A stretch of 64,000 nucleotides of DNA from Paralvinella palmiformis. Taxonomy: Eukaryota; Annelida; Polychaeta; Terebellida; Alvinellidae. Position numbers and translations under genes: made by a program. Of this stretch, positions 12,156-24,389 are shown in pieces; position 1 is the stretch's first letter, and each line of letters starts with the position of its first letter. The stretch lies in assembly GCA_025642065.1 (NCBI GenBank), contig JAODUP010000128.1:379501-443500 (forward strand), given 5' to 3'. The notes below the pieces were generated by a model that was not told the DNA's origin, ran no database searches, and saw only the letters and a list, made by a program, of their open reading frames with translations.

Positions 12156-12495
12156 TTGGCGAGCTCATTATCATTCATTATCGCTGGAATTCCGTGCCAT
12201 GATGACGTCAATATGCGATGATAACCGGAACCTGTCAATGGTTGGGTGAGTAGTAGATATCTAATAATGTTCGAGAGGCTTATTTTCGAGAAAGGAAGCA
12301 ATCGGAGTCAGTTATACAGGATGATACACAAATGCACATCCGCGTTTATTTGAAAAAGCGGCGTAGTGGATGTGGTCGAAGGATAGTGTCATTTTCTATT
12401 GTTCTAAGCTAATTGTTAACATAAGTAATCTGCTAAATAAATTTACTATAATACTACTACTACTACTACTAATAATAATAATAATATTTAGTTTA
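12156..12495 (+). repeat. Copy of LRR exon 1 plus its upstream region
   Basis: Matches 36590-37980 collinearly: GACGAGCTC-type exon sequence, GGAATTCC..GCCATGATGACGTCAA, GATGATAACCGGAACCTGTCAA, a distal block with GATGATACAC and GTGGATGTGG, then GCTAATTGT and a (TAA/ACT)n tail. The 31-bp minisatellite of the 36.8-kb locus is absent. On the minus strand the start MARNSS of the LRR protein is still readable but stops follow. Confidence 0.75.
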
Positions 12496-13544
12496 TGTTG
12501 TTTGTAAGGTTGATGTCTTTAAAATAGTTTGAATATCATGTTATCTCCTATCTTTCACGAATCATCTTCTTCCTACGTGATGCAATATAATATAGTATGA
12601 CTGAAATATTGAACATCTTGACATCTCTCCCTTGTTTCTAGTGTTTTAAATTGTTTGTTAAAATAAAGGGAGACACGATGCTTGCTATGGTGTCTCTTCA
12701 TAAACTTGAAAACGCACCAACTTCTCACACTCTCGTACACTCCCAAACAATACAGCTGCTATTTGCTGTTTCACGGTAATATTTGGCCATATTGTAAGCT
12801 AAATTGGCAAATAATCTTGGAGCCAATGAGGCAAAGTAAAATACGAAACACCTTTCCGACATTGGACCAGCCTGATTTTGAACCACCGTCCTGCAAATCT
12901 GAGACCATTCTGCCTATTAGTTCCTCCACTAATGCCACTTGAGCAGTGGCATTAGCACCATCCGAGTGATGAGATCCAAGCCTCCCTCAACGACCCAGCC
13001 TGTGTATTTTACTCCAAACCGTAATATTTGGCCCGCTACAGGTTCCATATGAAAGCCACGTTATAGGGTCATAGGTCAGTTGCACCAATGCATACCACCA
13101 AGTATCGGACAGAATGGTGTCAGCAATGGAGGACCTTCTTCCGTATGGATTTTGGTGTCAACATAAACCTTGATATGGCTGTACATAGATTCTGGAAGAG
13201 GATTACAAGAAAGCCTGACCTGCAAAGTGTAATATTTTTGACACCGATTGCTAATGATGGGACTAATTTCTTTTAATCGAATTTAACTTTTTATATGGCG
13301 ACATGGAATCAGGGCAAGTAGATTAGTTCGTTAAAAATTGTATAACTTCATTCGGGCTGATCATATTCTGTCTATAGTTGACAGACCAGATACGGTCGTG
13401 GCTACCTAAAGCCAGTATTTGTTATGCATTCAAATATGATATGAAATAACTAAGCATTAAATCTGTTGTTTAATATTATCGACGATCAAGAAAAGGGAAA
13501 GGTAATTCATTTTCACCTCACCATCCGCTTATCTTTGTCAAGGG

Positions 13545-13630
13545 GGTTCTGATGGTGTAGAGGCTAGAACACAAACTGCCAATCTCCAAGTTATGAGTTC
13601 GAACTCATATCAATTCCGGGTTTATGTCAA
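13545..13630 (+). repeat. tRNA-Cys-like SINE head, family C (left arm)
   Basis: A-box-like GATGGTGTAGAGGCTAGAAC and B-box-like GAGTTCGAACTCAT at tRNA spacing. It is the same unit as the mirrored copy at 23572-23640 and the relative at 40785-40866, where the anticodon-loop region reads GCA. Confidence 0.6.
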
Positions 13631-13856
13631 GACATATCGCTCTTCACGTCAATAGATGATGTTAGTCTTAAGACAGAGTCAAGCTTCACTTGCAAGTCAC
13701 AGTTGTCATATGAGAGTCAGCCTGACTGAACCTGACCACCACAGAAGGTTAATCCCATAACATCCAATACATTAGCAAAATGTGGCAACTACCTGCTCTA
13801 GTATCCAGTACGGTGAAAAGTTTGTCCTTACGCTGTCAATGATTTATCATGATCTT

Positions 13857-14048
13857 TGTTGTAATATCCTCTAGTTTTAATTATATCAGTATAATCTTAT
13901 ATTGTGGCACAGCTACTACTACTCCTTTGTATACAATGATATCACCCTATTTGTTGTCTATTGTTAGCCTAATAAAGCCATGCGTTCTCAACTGGCATTT
14001 TAATTAATTACTTATTAATCGTTCTACTGAATAGAACATATTGAAACA
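13857..14048 (+). mobile_element. 5' LTR of a Ty3/Gypsy element (internally deleted)
   Basis: Begins TGTTGTAATATCC and ends TATTGAAACA. Both ends and much of the interior recur at 17560-20073, but here the middle is missing: 192 bp jumps from TTGTCTATTGTTAGCC to AATAAAGCCATGCG. The LTR sits exactly at the inner end of the left inverted-repeat arm. Confidence 0.85.
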
Positions 14049-14066
14049 TGGTGGCAGCGGTTTGAA
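14049..14066 (+). promoter_or_regulatory. Retrotransposon primer-binding site
   Basis: TGGTGGCAGCGG lies directly after the CA end of the 5' LTR, where minus-strand priming by a tRNA 3' end starts. The tRNA was not identified. Confidence 0.65.
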
Positions 14067-14329
14067 AAAGAAGTTAAATCCACGAACTATAAAGGTAACT
14101 AATCGCCAATGACCGTTCAAGCACATAAACATACAAATTTGATGTTGGAACTGGATACTATTGAGCGATAATAAGTGAATTGAAGAAAATGGCTGACAAT
14201 GACGACGACCACAACCAAGCAGACATCTTTACTATTTAATGATACAGGGAGGAACATACTTAAAACATATAATGCATTCGAATCCGCGACAGGTGAATCT
14301 GACACAGTTGGATGAATACCTTACGGGCG

Positions 14330-14760
14330 TGATCAATGAAATGATGGAACGATTCAACTTCAACAAATGAACCTAAGCAAAGGACGAAAATGTTGACAGG
14401 TGAATTTGACACAAACTGTGCCCGGAAAGTTGGAGGATTACTTTACAGGCGAGATTAATGAAACGATTCAATTTCAACAAAAGAAACCAAGCAATGGATG
14501 AAATGTTGATAGTTATGTCACTTGCCTGAGAACTCTGGCAAAAACATGCAACTTCTGTGACATTTGTGGAGGAAGTCTGATCCGTGACTGAATAATTATG
14601 GGAATCAGATATGAAGGCTATGAGAACAGTCAAGCTGATTTATTGAAGGTGGGTAAACTTATCCAACTATCAAATGCCAATACCACACTAGAAATGTGGA
14701 ATGGTGCAACGACACATCCTATTAGCAAGTGTAGGATTAACATCAAGAATCTTCAGAATC
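14330..14760 (+). pseudogene. Ty3/Gypsy gag remnant
   Basis: Broken Gag reading frame between the PBS and pol. A duplicated segment (14335-14400 resembling 14455-14515) precedes a stretch translating as SYVTCLRTLAKTCNF and, after a stop, IIMGIRYEG. These fit the Gypsy Gag pattern of an RYxFN segment, a 'LRTLAKTC' segment and 'IRDRIxxGI'. Several in-frame stops exclude a functional structural protein. Confidence 0.7.
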
Positions 14761-14779
14761 AGAAAAAAATATTCTGTTT

Positions 14780-17300
14780 AATTCATGATAGTGGATGAGC
14801 CTCTAACATCACTACTCGGACAGAAAGCTGCAGAACACATGCAACTTATCACCATCAACTATGATAACCTAGCACAGATACATGCTACTCATGAATTTAC
14901 AGAACAGTACAGTACAGTAGGACTGACTATCCAGCAATATTTGATGGTGGTCTGGGTACACTACCAGGAGTAGTACATCTACATATCGATGATACTAACC
15001 AACAAGTCTCTAGTAGACCCAGGAGAATACCCATCACTCTGGAGAAAGAGGTATCCCGAGCAGCACTGGACAACCCAGTGAAGCAAGGTGTAATCTGTTC
15101 AGTAAATGAGCCATCAGAATAGGTGAGTCAGATGGCAGTTGCTACTCGTAAGTCAGGATCCGTCAGAATATATATTGACCCGAGGCCTTTGAATGTAGCA
15201 CTGAAGCGTTCACACTACCAGCTTCCAACAATGTATGCACGAATAATATCCAAACTGGCAGGCATTCTGGCACTGCAAACTAGATGAAGAGTCGAGTAAA
15301 CTCACTACATTTGCAACTCACAAAGGCAGATTTATATGGCTAAGATTACCATTTGGGAGCAGTGAGGAGTTCCAGAAAAGGCTAAACCAAGCCTTGGATG
15401 ACATTGATGGAATAGTTTGTGTAGCAGATGATATCCTTGTCTATGGTGTAGGTGATACAACAAAAGATGCTATGGAAGATCACCAGAAGAAGTTAACACT
15501 ATTGTTACAGAGATGCACCAAACTAGGAATTAAACTCAACAAGGCTAAATCAATATTCTGTTGTACAGAAGTACCATTCCTCAGACATCTGATAACCAGT
15601 GAAGGTCTAAAACCGGATCCAGGAAAGATTGATGCCATCCTGAAGATTCAACAGCCTACCACAGTCCAGGAAGTACAAAGGCTCAATGGAACTGTGAATT
15701 ATCTAGCACGTTTGCCACGTTTGCCACAGTTATCATCAGTTAAGCAACCTCTGATGAAACTAAGCAGGAAGGAGCAACCATGGATTTGGGGGCGAAAACA
15801 AGCGAAGGCATTCTCTGATGTGCAGAAGCTGGTAACGCAAGCACCAGTTCTAACGTATTTTAATGTCAAAAAACCTATCACTATTCAGTGCGATTCACGT
15901 GAAAAAGGAATGGGTGCAGTACTACTCCAAGATGGTCGACCTGTTGTGTATGCCAGCCGAGCACTACGAGATACTGAAACAAAGTATGCTCAGATAGAAA
16001 AGGAAATGCTCGCTATTGTCTGGAGTCTGGAGCGTTTTCACCAGTACACATTTGGAAAGCACATAGTAGTACAGAGTGACCATAAACTAACGAAACTCGC
16101 CGGTGATCAGGTGCTCATCACATTTTGTCTTCCGTTGAGAAAAAGCCATTCCCGGAGAAATATATACCAAGGGAACCAACATATTCATTGCTGACATGCT
16201 ATCACGTGCATATGTGAACTACCCTAGTACTGAACAATCTGACTTAGAACATATAAATGCTGTTCGACGTATTCCAATTCGTCAGGAACGTTTGAAACAG
16301 ATACAGCTTGTGACTGAAAGAGATGATAACCTTCAAGCTCTAAAACAAATCATCATGCATAGATGGCCGGACCAGATACCAGTCCATTCATCGCAGATTG
16401 GGATTGAAGGTTGTTAAGAAGAGCCAGAGAATGTCTCTTCTGGCCACGTATGTCATCAGAACTGAAACAATACATCAGTACGTGTGAAACATGCCGAATG
16501 TTCGAAATAGCACCAGCTAAGGAAACCCTGGAGTCTCACGATGTACCCGACCGACCTTGGCAGAAAGTAGAGATTGACCTACTCACTCACAAATCAATTG
16601 ACTATGTAATAACAGTGGACTATTTGTTAAACTTAATCGTACAACATCAAATGCCGTGATTAAAACCAAGTACGGTTATGACGGACAATGGGCCTCAGTT
16701 CACAGCAGAGGAGTTCCGTAAATTCACACAGAAGTATGACTTTGAACATGTCACTTCCAGTCCACACTACTCGCGGTCCAGTGGGAAGTTAAAGCAGCAG
16801 TAAAATCAGCCAAACGTATGCTGAAGAAAACACGTGAATCAGGAGCTGATCAGTATCTGGCATTATTGGACATTCGCAACACACCCACAAGCGACCTACC
16901 TAGCCCAGCCCAACGTCTAATGAATAGACGTACACGTACATTACTACCAATGACTGAATGTTTGCTGGGGCCCGCTTTACGCAGACACAAAGTCAAAGTT
17001 ACAATATGTTAAATACCAACAAGCAGCATATTATAACCGAAATGCCAAAGACTTAGTTGTTCTAGAAGAAGGCAATGTAGTAAGGATGAAGCCATATTCT
17101 CCAAATGTTACATGGAAAAAGGGTGTTATAACCAAACGTCTAGATGAAAGATCCTATCAAGTGGATACAGATTCTGGAACTTACCGCCGCAACCGATCTC
17201 ACTTGCGCAAGACCAATGAATCAGACCCTCTAAATGATGCCTATTCATCAACCACCAATGCCAAAGTGAAGCGTTATGTATTGACCAACCAGCAATGAGT
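14780..17300 (+). pseudogene. Ty3/Gypsy pol remnant: reverse transcriptase, RNase H, integrase
   Basis: Domains follow Ty3/Gypsy order. An N-terminal part has LLGRKAAEHMQL-like sequence and the RT entry GVICSVNEPSE (15090-15120). RT continues with a catalytic VADDILVYG and CTEVPFLRHLIT inside an open stretch at 15394-16194. RNase H shows ITIQCDSREKGMGAVLLQ and YAQIEKEMLAIV. Integrase (16196-16850) has CETCRMFE from the zinc-binding region, VEIDLL for the first catalytic Asp and MTDNGPQF for the second, with the Glu region frameshifted near 16780. The C-terminal part has RMKPYSPNVTWKKGVI. At least five frameshifts or stops separate these blocks, so it is defective. Confidence 0.9.
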
Positions 17301-17544
17301 GATTACTCTACAGCTACACCAGTAAGCGAAGATGTCTGTAATGACACACCAACGCCTACCCAGCAGAACACCACATCTGCTCCAATGCCGAAACCGACTC
17401 GTGTATCACAAAGATCAACTAAGGGAATAGCACCAGCAAAATTAAACCTATGAACAATATTCAAGTGTTTTTTTTCTTCATATCACCACTGATTTAATCA
17501 TTTTGATTTACATATATCATGCATTGTTTGGTAACTTCAAAAAC

Positions 17545-17559
17545 AATGGAAAAGAAGGA
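17545..17559 (+). promoter_or_regulatory. Polypurine tract of the Ty3/Gypsy element
   Basis: AATGGAAAAGAAGGA lies immediately before the TG start of the 3' LTR, the expected place for the plus-strand primer. Confidence 0.75.
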
Positions 17560-17690
17560 TGTTGTAATATCCACTAGTTTTAATTATATCAGTATAGTCT
17601 TATATTGTGGCACAGCTAGTACTACTCCTTTGTATAGAATGATATCAACGGTATTGTGGTGCCACCTACCGATTTGTTGTCTATTATTAG

Positions 17691-17801
17691 CCAGAGAGCT
17701 TAAATATAAAGAGGCTTACTCTTGCCGCGCCTTGTTGAATTTTGAACTAGTGACGCCTCCAGCAACTGGAGGTATTTCTCAGATAAACAAAAGCTCTCTG
17801 G
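17691..17801. repeat. Short inverted-repeat unit inside the 3' LTR
   Basis: A 111-bp segment bounded by perfect 11-bp inverted repeats, CCAGAGAGCTT and AAGCTCTCTGG. It could be a small MITE or LTR secondary structure. The core AGAGAGCTTAAATATAAA also occurs at about 33397-33414. Confidence 0.5.
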
Positions 17802-19830
17802 TTGTCCACATGTGATCGTGTACATGTATGCGCATGGTTGAAATGAATTGCCAATACCAGTACTATATGTTACATGATCACATACTCTTTTATTAATTAA
17901 CACTTTAATTGTGCACACATAACTGCGAAAGAAACGAAGCTCTGAAACTGTTAATAAATAATTAAGTGATTTCACAGCCCAGTCACTTAATTAATTCATA
18001 ATCATTTCATAGCCTACAATTTGCGATCACTTGACATTTTTTAATGAAAACAATTAGGTATATATGAGGTAAAAGCATACAAACATACTTTCATCATGTC
18101 AGTTTATCATAGTCCATAATTTTTTATTTATTTGGATTTATATATATAATGATATATACAGCTATTATAACGCAACCATAACACAATTCAACATATATTC
18201 ATCATGTGCGTTTATCATATATTAACTAAAAAATTATAAGTTCATTTAAAGTCTACACCTCAATAATATAGACCATGCAATACAGGCCTGCCCAGCTGAG
18301 AATAAAGAATATACATGGAATATTAGCAATGTTTATGTTTGCGTTAACATGTTAGAAATAGAGAAATATTATTAGTACTTTCATACAATAAGCGGCATCA
18401 AATATCTTGTGCCACGGGTTCATCTATAGTTACAATCATGTCATTTGTTATCAAATGGACAGAATAACCTAAATTGCTTCCAGCTCTAAACAACCACTAC
18501 TACAAAAATATGACATTTAGTTCAGATCAGTGAACTGTTTAAAGTTAGACAGAATATACTCAGAGATGTAATAGACACATGCATTGACTACTGTAACAGA
18601 TAACTCAAAATCATCTATCACATCCAACACCAGTAAATCTCTAACCAAGAGATTGGCCTGTTTACATGGTATCTCATCATCATAGAACTTCAAGGACTGA
18701 AACAGAACAATACCTTGTAAAATAATGACTTGAACCAAGTGCATACACAATGTGTAAACATATGTTTTCTTTTTTTTCCAAGTTGGTTAAAGAATTTGAT
18801 TTGATATGTATTTAAGTTATGTGAAGAAGTATACCAATTAAAGCACATGAGCTGAAAATTCAGATACTAACTCAAGTGCTGGTAATCCTTTTTTGTATTA
18901 AGATATGAAATGGGCTGACAAAATTTCATGGGTTTGATGCCTTGTTTCTTATTTAATTAATTTTATAATACCAATTTTCACCATTAATATTTATAAATAT
19001 TAACTACCATCACAGCTGGCCCTGTCTCCTGTATAGGTCTCCTATCTGTTAATACCTTCCTCTTTGATTTCAGTGGATGCATGCAGTGGATTTGGTACAT
19101 CAAAAATAGTTGGAATAGCATTCTAGATAAGTTGTCTGATTCATGAATTCCGTTTCAGTGAATTGCATATCATCCATTCTACAATTAGTATTCAAGTAAT
19201 TTAAATCTTTCCTCATCGTATATCTGAACGACAACAATTAATAACCAATCTTTACCTTCTGTCAATAGAAAAAATAACCAAATGAATGTTTCTACCACTA
19301 GTTAAGGTATTTAATAATTAATTTCATAAGTCCATATATATCAATAAGTACCAATTGCTTACGTTTAAAAATAAATATGGATGCAGGTGATCATGTAAAT
19401 ACTCAGCTACTTATAATTATTGTAATTAGGGGAAAATTATCTGATTATAGTAATGTAATTTTAGAAGTCCAATTATATTATTAACAATAATAAAGTAAAA
19501 TATACCTCCCGCCCATAACATCTTCAGTGGCTCAGTACATGTAACTGTAAGCTTATGTATATCTTACATACCCATTTTGTGATTAATAGGTTGATATTGT
19601 TCAATAAAATGTAATCAGATTTTGTCTGAAACAAATATAGATCTAGATATATCCTGCTTGGGCCTACTGAATGGGTCATGTCAAATAGGGGCTTGTCTAC
19701 TTCAAATTGTTATGCTTATTTTTTAAATATCCTTTATTAAGTTTATTTAAAAAAGCCAGATCATATCAAATTTTTACACTAGCTTTCATTTCCTTTCGGG
19801 GATGTCTTTATTTGTGCATACTTTTTCTGT
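17802..19830. other. AT-rich insert within the 3' LTR, no recognised gene
   Basis: Very AT-rich. The only protein-like open frame is 18517-18750 on the minus strand (77 codons, acidic/hydrophobic, includes KFYDDEIPCKQANLLVRDLL), which I cannot assign. It may be a fragment of another transposon's protein inserted into the LTR. Confidence 0.35.
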
Positions 19831-20073
19831 TACTACAGCCGAAAGCGGCACAGAATGAACCAGTGCCAATAGGCGCCATGTTAACGAAGGGAGCTGTCCG
19901 TGACAATCTACCTCCGGTCGCTAGGGCCCTGGCTCTCCATGAATTAAAAATGGCGTCCCATGTTAAAACGCGAAGTAACACGTCTTGTTATAAATAGTCT
20001 TTGATAAAGCCATGCGTTCTCAACTGGCGTTATCACTTATTAACTGTTCTACTGAATAAAACATATTGAAACA

Positions 20074-21310
20074 ATCCTGTTCAAGGATTGGTCACATTTC
20101 GCCAAGATTTCATACGGAGCAACACTTATTTGTTCTCGTATTGTTCAGCCATAACAATACGACATATAATATGTAGTGATGTATCTTGAAATACGTAAAC
20201 GGAGAATGGCACGATCTCTGAATCTCGCTGTATATATTCAGAAACCTTATAACCGCATTAAAACATCGTTCACAAGACTGGATCATCACCATCAATGACT
20301 TTTATTTTATCAAATCAGTTTGGACAAAATGAAATACTAACTTCAACATCTCGAATGCGATATTACGGTCTGCTTCAGCGCAGATGTTAGTCTTCTAATA
20401 GCAATTAAGGTATAAGTTGTAATAGTAGTCGCTTCATGACACCTGCCCGCTGTACAAACTGACCTTTGAGGACAGCGACAATTGGGTTATATAGTTTATA
20501 TAGTATTGCTTTGACGGAAAGATACAGCAATTGAAAAATATCTATAGCATAGAGCTGCTTAGATAATTAAACCGAACATTCTGACAACTGCCGTGACCTG
20601 AGCATGAGAAGCCACCACTCTGGTTTCAGCCCCCGAAGAATCACCCAGAGTTTGAATTCGCGGTTCCCTACTCTCTGTGTCTGCGCCTTGTTATACACAT
20701 CTAAAGCCTATATTGTCAGTGCCAAAGATTGAGGTTCGTATTTTCTTTTAGCCGTTTTTGTAATATTTTATATTATAAAGTGTTAGTGAAGAGTAAGTCC
20801 AAGTCAAGTCAAGAATCTTTTATTATGCTAACAAGTGCATACAGAGATCAACATGATAACAAAACAAGTAATAACATACACCCAGCCTTACAGGCTTATT
20901 GGTCAGTTACATATATCTGAGCTTGAGAATAAGTGCTACCTGTATTTCATAAAAGAGAGCTTCTCTTGTTTCATATGACATTTTCAAAATTGGCAAAAGG
21001 ATGATTGGCATTCTTCATAATATACATAAATTTATCAAATGTTTTTTTTTTTGGAAATGTTCAGGTAGAAGTTTTCTCTTCTGTTCGATATTTTGATCAT
21101 AAACAAACAAAATGAATTTCATCTTCAACTAAATTACATAATCTACCTTCCAATCTGGTTTGATTAAAGCGGCCAAGTTCTACATCTCAATTTGGCAATT
21201 GGGGATCGTTCAAATTTGTTACTTACTCGATCTATATAAGGTTCCATTTCATATTATCCAGTTTAGGTTTAGGTATTAAATAATTTTTCAATTTGTTTTT
21301 CATTCTGGAA
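20074..21310. other. Gene-free stretch with dispersed repeat D, copy 2
   Basis: Positions 20610-20706 repeat the unit at 8600-8712 (CCACTCTGG, CAGAGTTTGAATTC, TTATACACA). The rest is AT-rich without coding. Confidence 0.5.
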
Positions 21311-21319
21311 CCTTAGTTT

Positions 21320-22250
21320 TACTTAACATGCTTCCAAATTACATATACTTTGCTGTTGATATACATCATGCAAATCAATTTTGTAAAACATATGTTTGAT
21401 TTCATTGGTCCAATTTGTTCTATTTGTATCCGAGTTAAACTCGTTCAAAAACATAAGCTTGGTCAAACGTTCTGGATTAATCTTAACTAAGTGGTGCCAA
21501 AATCTTAACATGTTTAGTTGTTTTATATATTTATTGTTTAACAATCCCATCTCTCCGTGCAGAGCTGGTATGGGTGTAAAACTATGTACCCCTAAATATG
21601 ATCTAATGCCTTTATTCTGTATTGTTTCTGACTGGTTAGTTCCAATATATCCGCATATTCCACTATCATAGTCCAATATCCGAATACCTCCTGTTTCGTA
21701 TAATTTAGAATAATTGTTGACTCGTTTTTCATCAATTTGAATTTTGACCAAATCGCTTCGATGGCTCTATCCCCGGATTCTGAGAGAGTTTTAGAGCATT
21801 TGTTTATTGTTAGATGTTCATCTAAAATTATTTATAATCAGAGAATGTATCTAAAACACTATTACCACATTTAAACTTAAAATGTGATTGAGTAATTCTG
21901 GATCCCCTAAAATGAACAACCTGAGACATTGACTTGTTAATATTGAGTCTTCATTTCATACACCAATCTGACATTTTATCAAGTAATCTTGGTAAACGTA
22001 TTTCTCTATGTACCAGCAAAACCATGTCATCTGCGTATAGCTGTATACTGATGAGCTGATCACCTATTGTATTCCCCAAATTCATTGCTTTGATTTTCTT
22101 AGCCAATTCATTTATAAATAATGAAAAAAGGTGGGTGTTACATTATCCCCCTCACGGCCTCACCACTTCTAATAGCTTATATTATCACCATCCAGTATTT
22201 TTTGGATTTGTATGCTTTCATGTCAGCCCATTCTAAGACAAGTTTATATT
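21320..22250 (-). pseudogene. LINE reverse transcriptase fragment (second family)
   Basis: Reading leftwards from about 22250, broken frames show a polymerase fingers/palm part with LFINELAKKIKAMNLG, then the catalytic YADDMVLL block (about 22030), then an open 142-codon stretch (21323-21751). That stretch contains GICGYIGTNQSETIQNKGIR, YLGVHSFTPIPALHGEMG and LRFWHHLVKI, which fit the C-terminal part of non-LTR retrotransposon ORF2 proteins. It is truncated at both ends and has stops. Distinct from the LINE in the flanking arms. Confidence 0.82.
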
Positions 22251-22289
22251 GAGCTGTATATTCCGCGCACTATTTGCTTCTCTGGAGGG

Positions 22290-22590
22290 ACGCCTTTAAG
22301 TGTTTGGCCTGGTTATCCAGCATTTAAATGACTGTAGCAGGCATAGTACACTCTTAAAGTAATATAAGTACTACTAGCTCAGAAATAGAAACAGCTAATT
22401 GCATGTCGAGCGGTGGCATTGGGCACAGCTCGCATGGGTTTGTGTTTTATATGACAACTAGACGTTCAGGTGTTTGGCCTGGATATCCAGAATTCAAATG
22501 ACTGTCGCAGGCACAACACACTATTAAAAATTTTAAGTACTCTTGACACAGGAATAGAAACACTGCATCGCATCTCGATTAGTCCATTTG
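22290..22590 (+). repeat. Tandem duplication, about 165-bp unit, two copies
   Basis: GTGTTTGGCCTGG..ATCCAG, TTCAAATGACTG/TTTAAATGACTG, GCAGGCA, and AGTACT..CA..AATAGAAACA recur in the same order in 22298-22410 and 22467-22575. Confidence 0.75.
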
Positions 22591-22599
22591 CCATTTTGT

Positions 22600-23311
22600 G
22601 AACCTATGAATTCTTTTATAGTATAAGGTTTTATATTGGATTTATCATCGCGTCACTGGTGAAATCCAGTCGGGTTGTCATTGCGACAACCTTGGGGCAA
22701 ATTTTGTATATGCAAATTAGTGCATCCATTATTTAAAAATCTATATTGTCGAAAATATGCACGATACTGTCACAAAATAGTGTCCATACCTATGTTTTCA
22801 AGGTCAGTGACTAAGATAAACACCATTAGGACAAATTAGCATGTGTACCGAATTATTCCGAATAGGCAAATTAGCCACCAACTATTATCGCAAAACCTAG
22901 CTTCTTCAATCTATCTGACAGTTGTGTCTACATCCACATTTTCATGGCCAAGGATCATGATAAAGACTTAATAACTATAAACTGCATATTTCTTATTATA
23001 TGCCAAATAGCCAATAGCATCATTACCAAAAAGAAAACGTATTGCTTCAAAATATTTACTGATTTGCGTGATAATGGTGCACATAGACATATATTCACAG
23101 TAAATGATTACAATATACCTATCAGCAAATGCGTTATGATTAATACATTGTCAAATACATTGAAAAGAATAAAACGCTGAGACCCAATGCAGTTTTAGAA
23201 GTCCTTGAACTGGTTGAGATCGGTTGGTACGTGCATAATTTGTTTTTGATTCTGCTGTGATCAGAATATTAAAATACATTTATTAATAATAGAAAATGTA
23301 ATATATACTTT
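22600..23311. other. Gene-free stretch
   Basis: No recognised gene or repeat. A 78-codon open frame at 22944-23180 (+) has no recognisable motifs. Confidence 0.4.
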
Positions 23312-23571
23312 CTTAAATCATTGACAGCGTAAGGACAAACGTTTCACCGTACTGGATACTAGAGCAGGTAGTTGCCAAATTTTGCTAATGTATTGGATGT
23401 TATGGGATTAACCTTCTGTGGTGGTCAGGTTCAGTCAGACTGACTGTCATATGACAACTGTGACTTGCAAGTGAAGCTGTGTCTTAGGGCTCACATCATC
23501 TATTGACGCGAAGGGCGATATGTCTTGACCTCACTTGACTTGGAGAATCCATAAGACATAAACCCGGATAT

Positions 23572-23640
23572 GAGTTCGAACTCATAACTTGGAGATTGGC
23601 AGTGTTGTGTTCTAGCCTCTACACCATCAGAATCCCCTTG
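23572..23640 (-). repeat. tRNA-Cys-like SINE head, family C (right arm)
   Basis: Mirror copy of 13545-13630: B-box-like GAGTTCGAACTCAT and A-box-like segment at the same spacing on the minus strand. Confidence 0.6.
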
Positions 23641-23974
23641 AAAAAGATAAGCGGATGTTGAGGTGAAAATGGATTACCTTTCCCTTTTCTTGATCGTCGA
23701 TAATATTAAACAACATATTTACTACTTAGTTATTTCATATCATATTGGAATGCATACCAAATACTGGTTTTAGTAGGTGGACAGGCTGTGTCGTTGAGGG
23801 AGGCTTGGATCTCATCACTCGGATGGTGCTAATGCCACTGCTCAAGTCGTTTGCGTGGAGGAACTAATAGGCAGAATGGTCTCAGATTTGTAGGACGGTG
23901 GTTCAAAATCAGGTTGGTCCAATGTCGGAAAGGTGTTTCGTATTTCACTTTGCCTCATTGGCTTCCAAGATTAT

Positions 23975-24225
23975 TATTATTATTATTATAGTAAATTTAT
24001 TTAGCAGATTACTTATGTTAACAATTAGCTTAGAACAATAGAAAATGACACTCATCCTTTGACCACATCCACTACGCCGCTTTTTCAAATAAACGCGGAG
24101 TGCATTTGTGTATCATCCTGTATAACGGACTCCGATTGCTTCCTTTCTCGAACATATGCCTCCTGTCTGTACCAAGGCTTGAATATACACCCCCTGTCTG
24201 TACCGAGGCCTGAACATATAGCTCC
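23975..24225 (-). repeat. LRR-upstream-like sequence with two minisatellite units
   Basis: Reverse complement of the distal LRR-upstream block. It includes two units of the 31-bp repeat (CTGTCTGTACCRAGGC at about 24164-24210) and the (ATT)n tail at 23970-23990. The left arm has no such units and the 36.8-kb locus has about 25. Confidence 0.75.
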
Positions 24226-24389
24226 TTATCATTCACTAACCTTTCACTTGTTGCAACAGACTAAGTGTTCAGACATAGCTATCAAAGTGCGGACACATTA
24301 CTCGTAGTCTGTTCATCAACAATATGAGTGACATTGTCCTCAGCACACTGTATTAAGGACTTGTACTGGTGACATGGTACGATCGAGAA

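Larger units (their letters stand above)
11330..13850 (+). repeat. Left arm of a large inverted repeat
   Basis: Segments occur again in reverse complement and reverse order at 23312-25450. They are the LINE piece (11330-11640 against 25045-25380), the LRR-upstream-like piece (12262-12475 against 23975-24170), a unique block (12810-12998 against 23780-23970) and the block 13405-13850 against 23315-23765. Relative to the right arm, this arm has extra sequence at about 11640-12260, 12495-12810 and 13000-13405. The arms share most bases by eye but are clearly diverged. Confidence 0.85.
17560..20073 (+). mobile_element. 3' LTR of the Ty3/Gypsy element, with inserted DNA
   Basis: Starts TGTTGTAATATCC and ends TATTGAAACA, as the 5' LTR does. 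The first about 150 bp and last about 90 bp match that LTR. The middle has TATA-like TTAAATATAAA (17700-17710), a GC-richer block (19840-19985) ending in AATAAAGCC-type sequence, and a long AT-rich piece between. Sequence after the end (ATCCT) resembles the 5' flank (ATCTT), a possible imperfect target duplication. The long middle may be partly native LTR and partly insertion. Confidence 0.7.

Noticed and set aside
14049..17560. Intact retrovirus-like provirus with env
   Set aside because: The internal region ends after integrase with no envelope-like frame before the polypurine tract, and gag-pol is broken; it is a defective Ty3/Gypsy retrotransposon.
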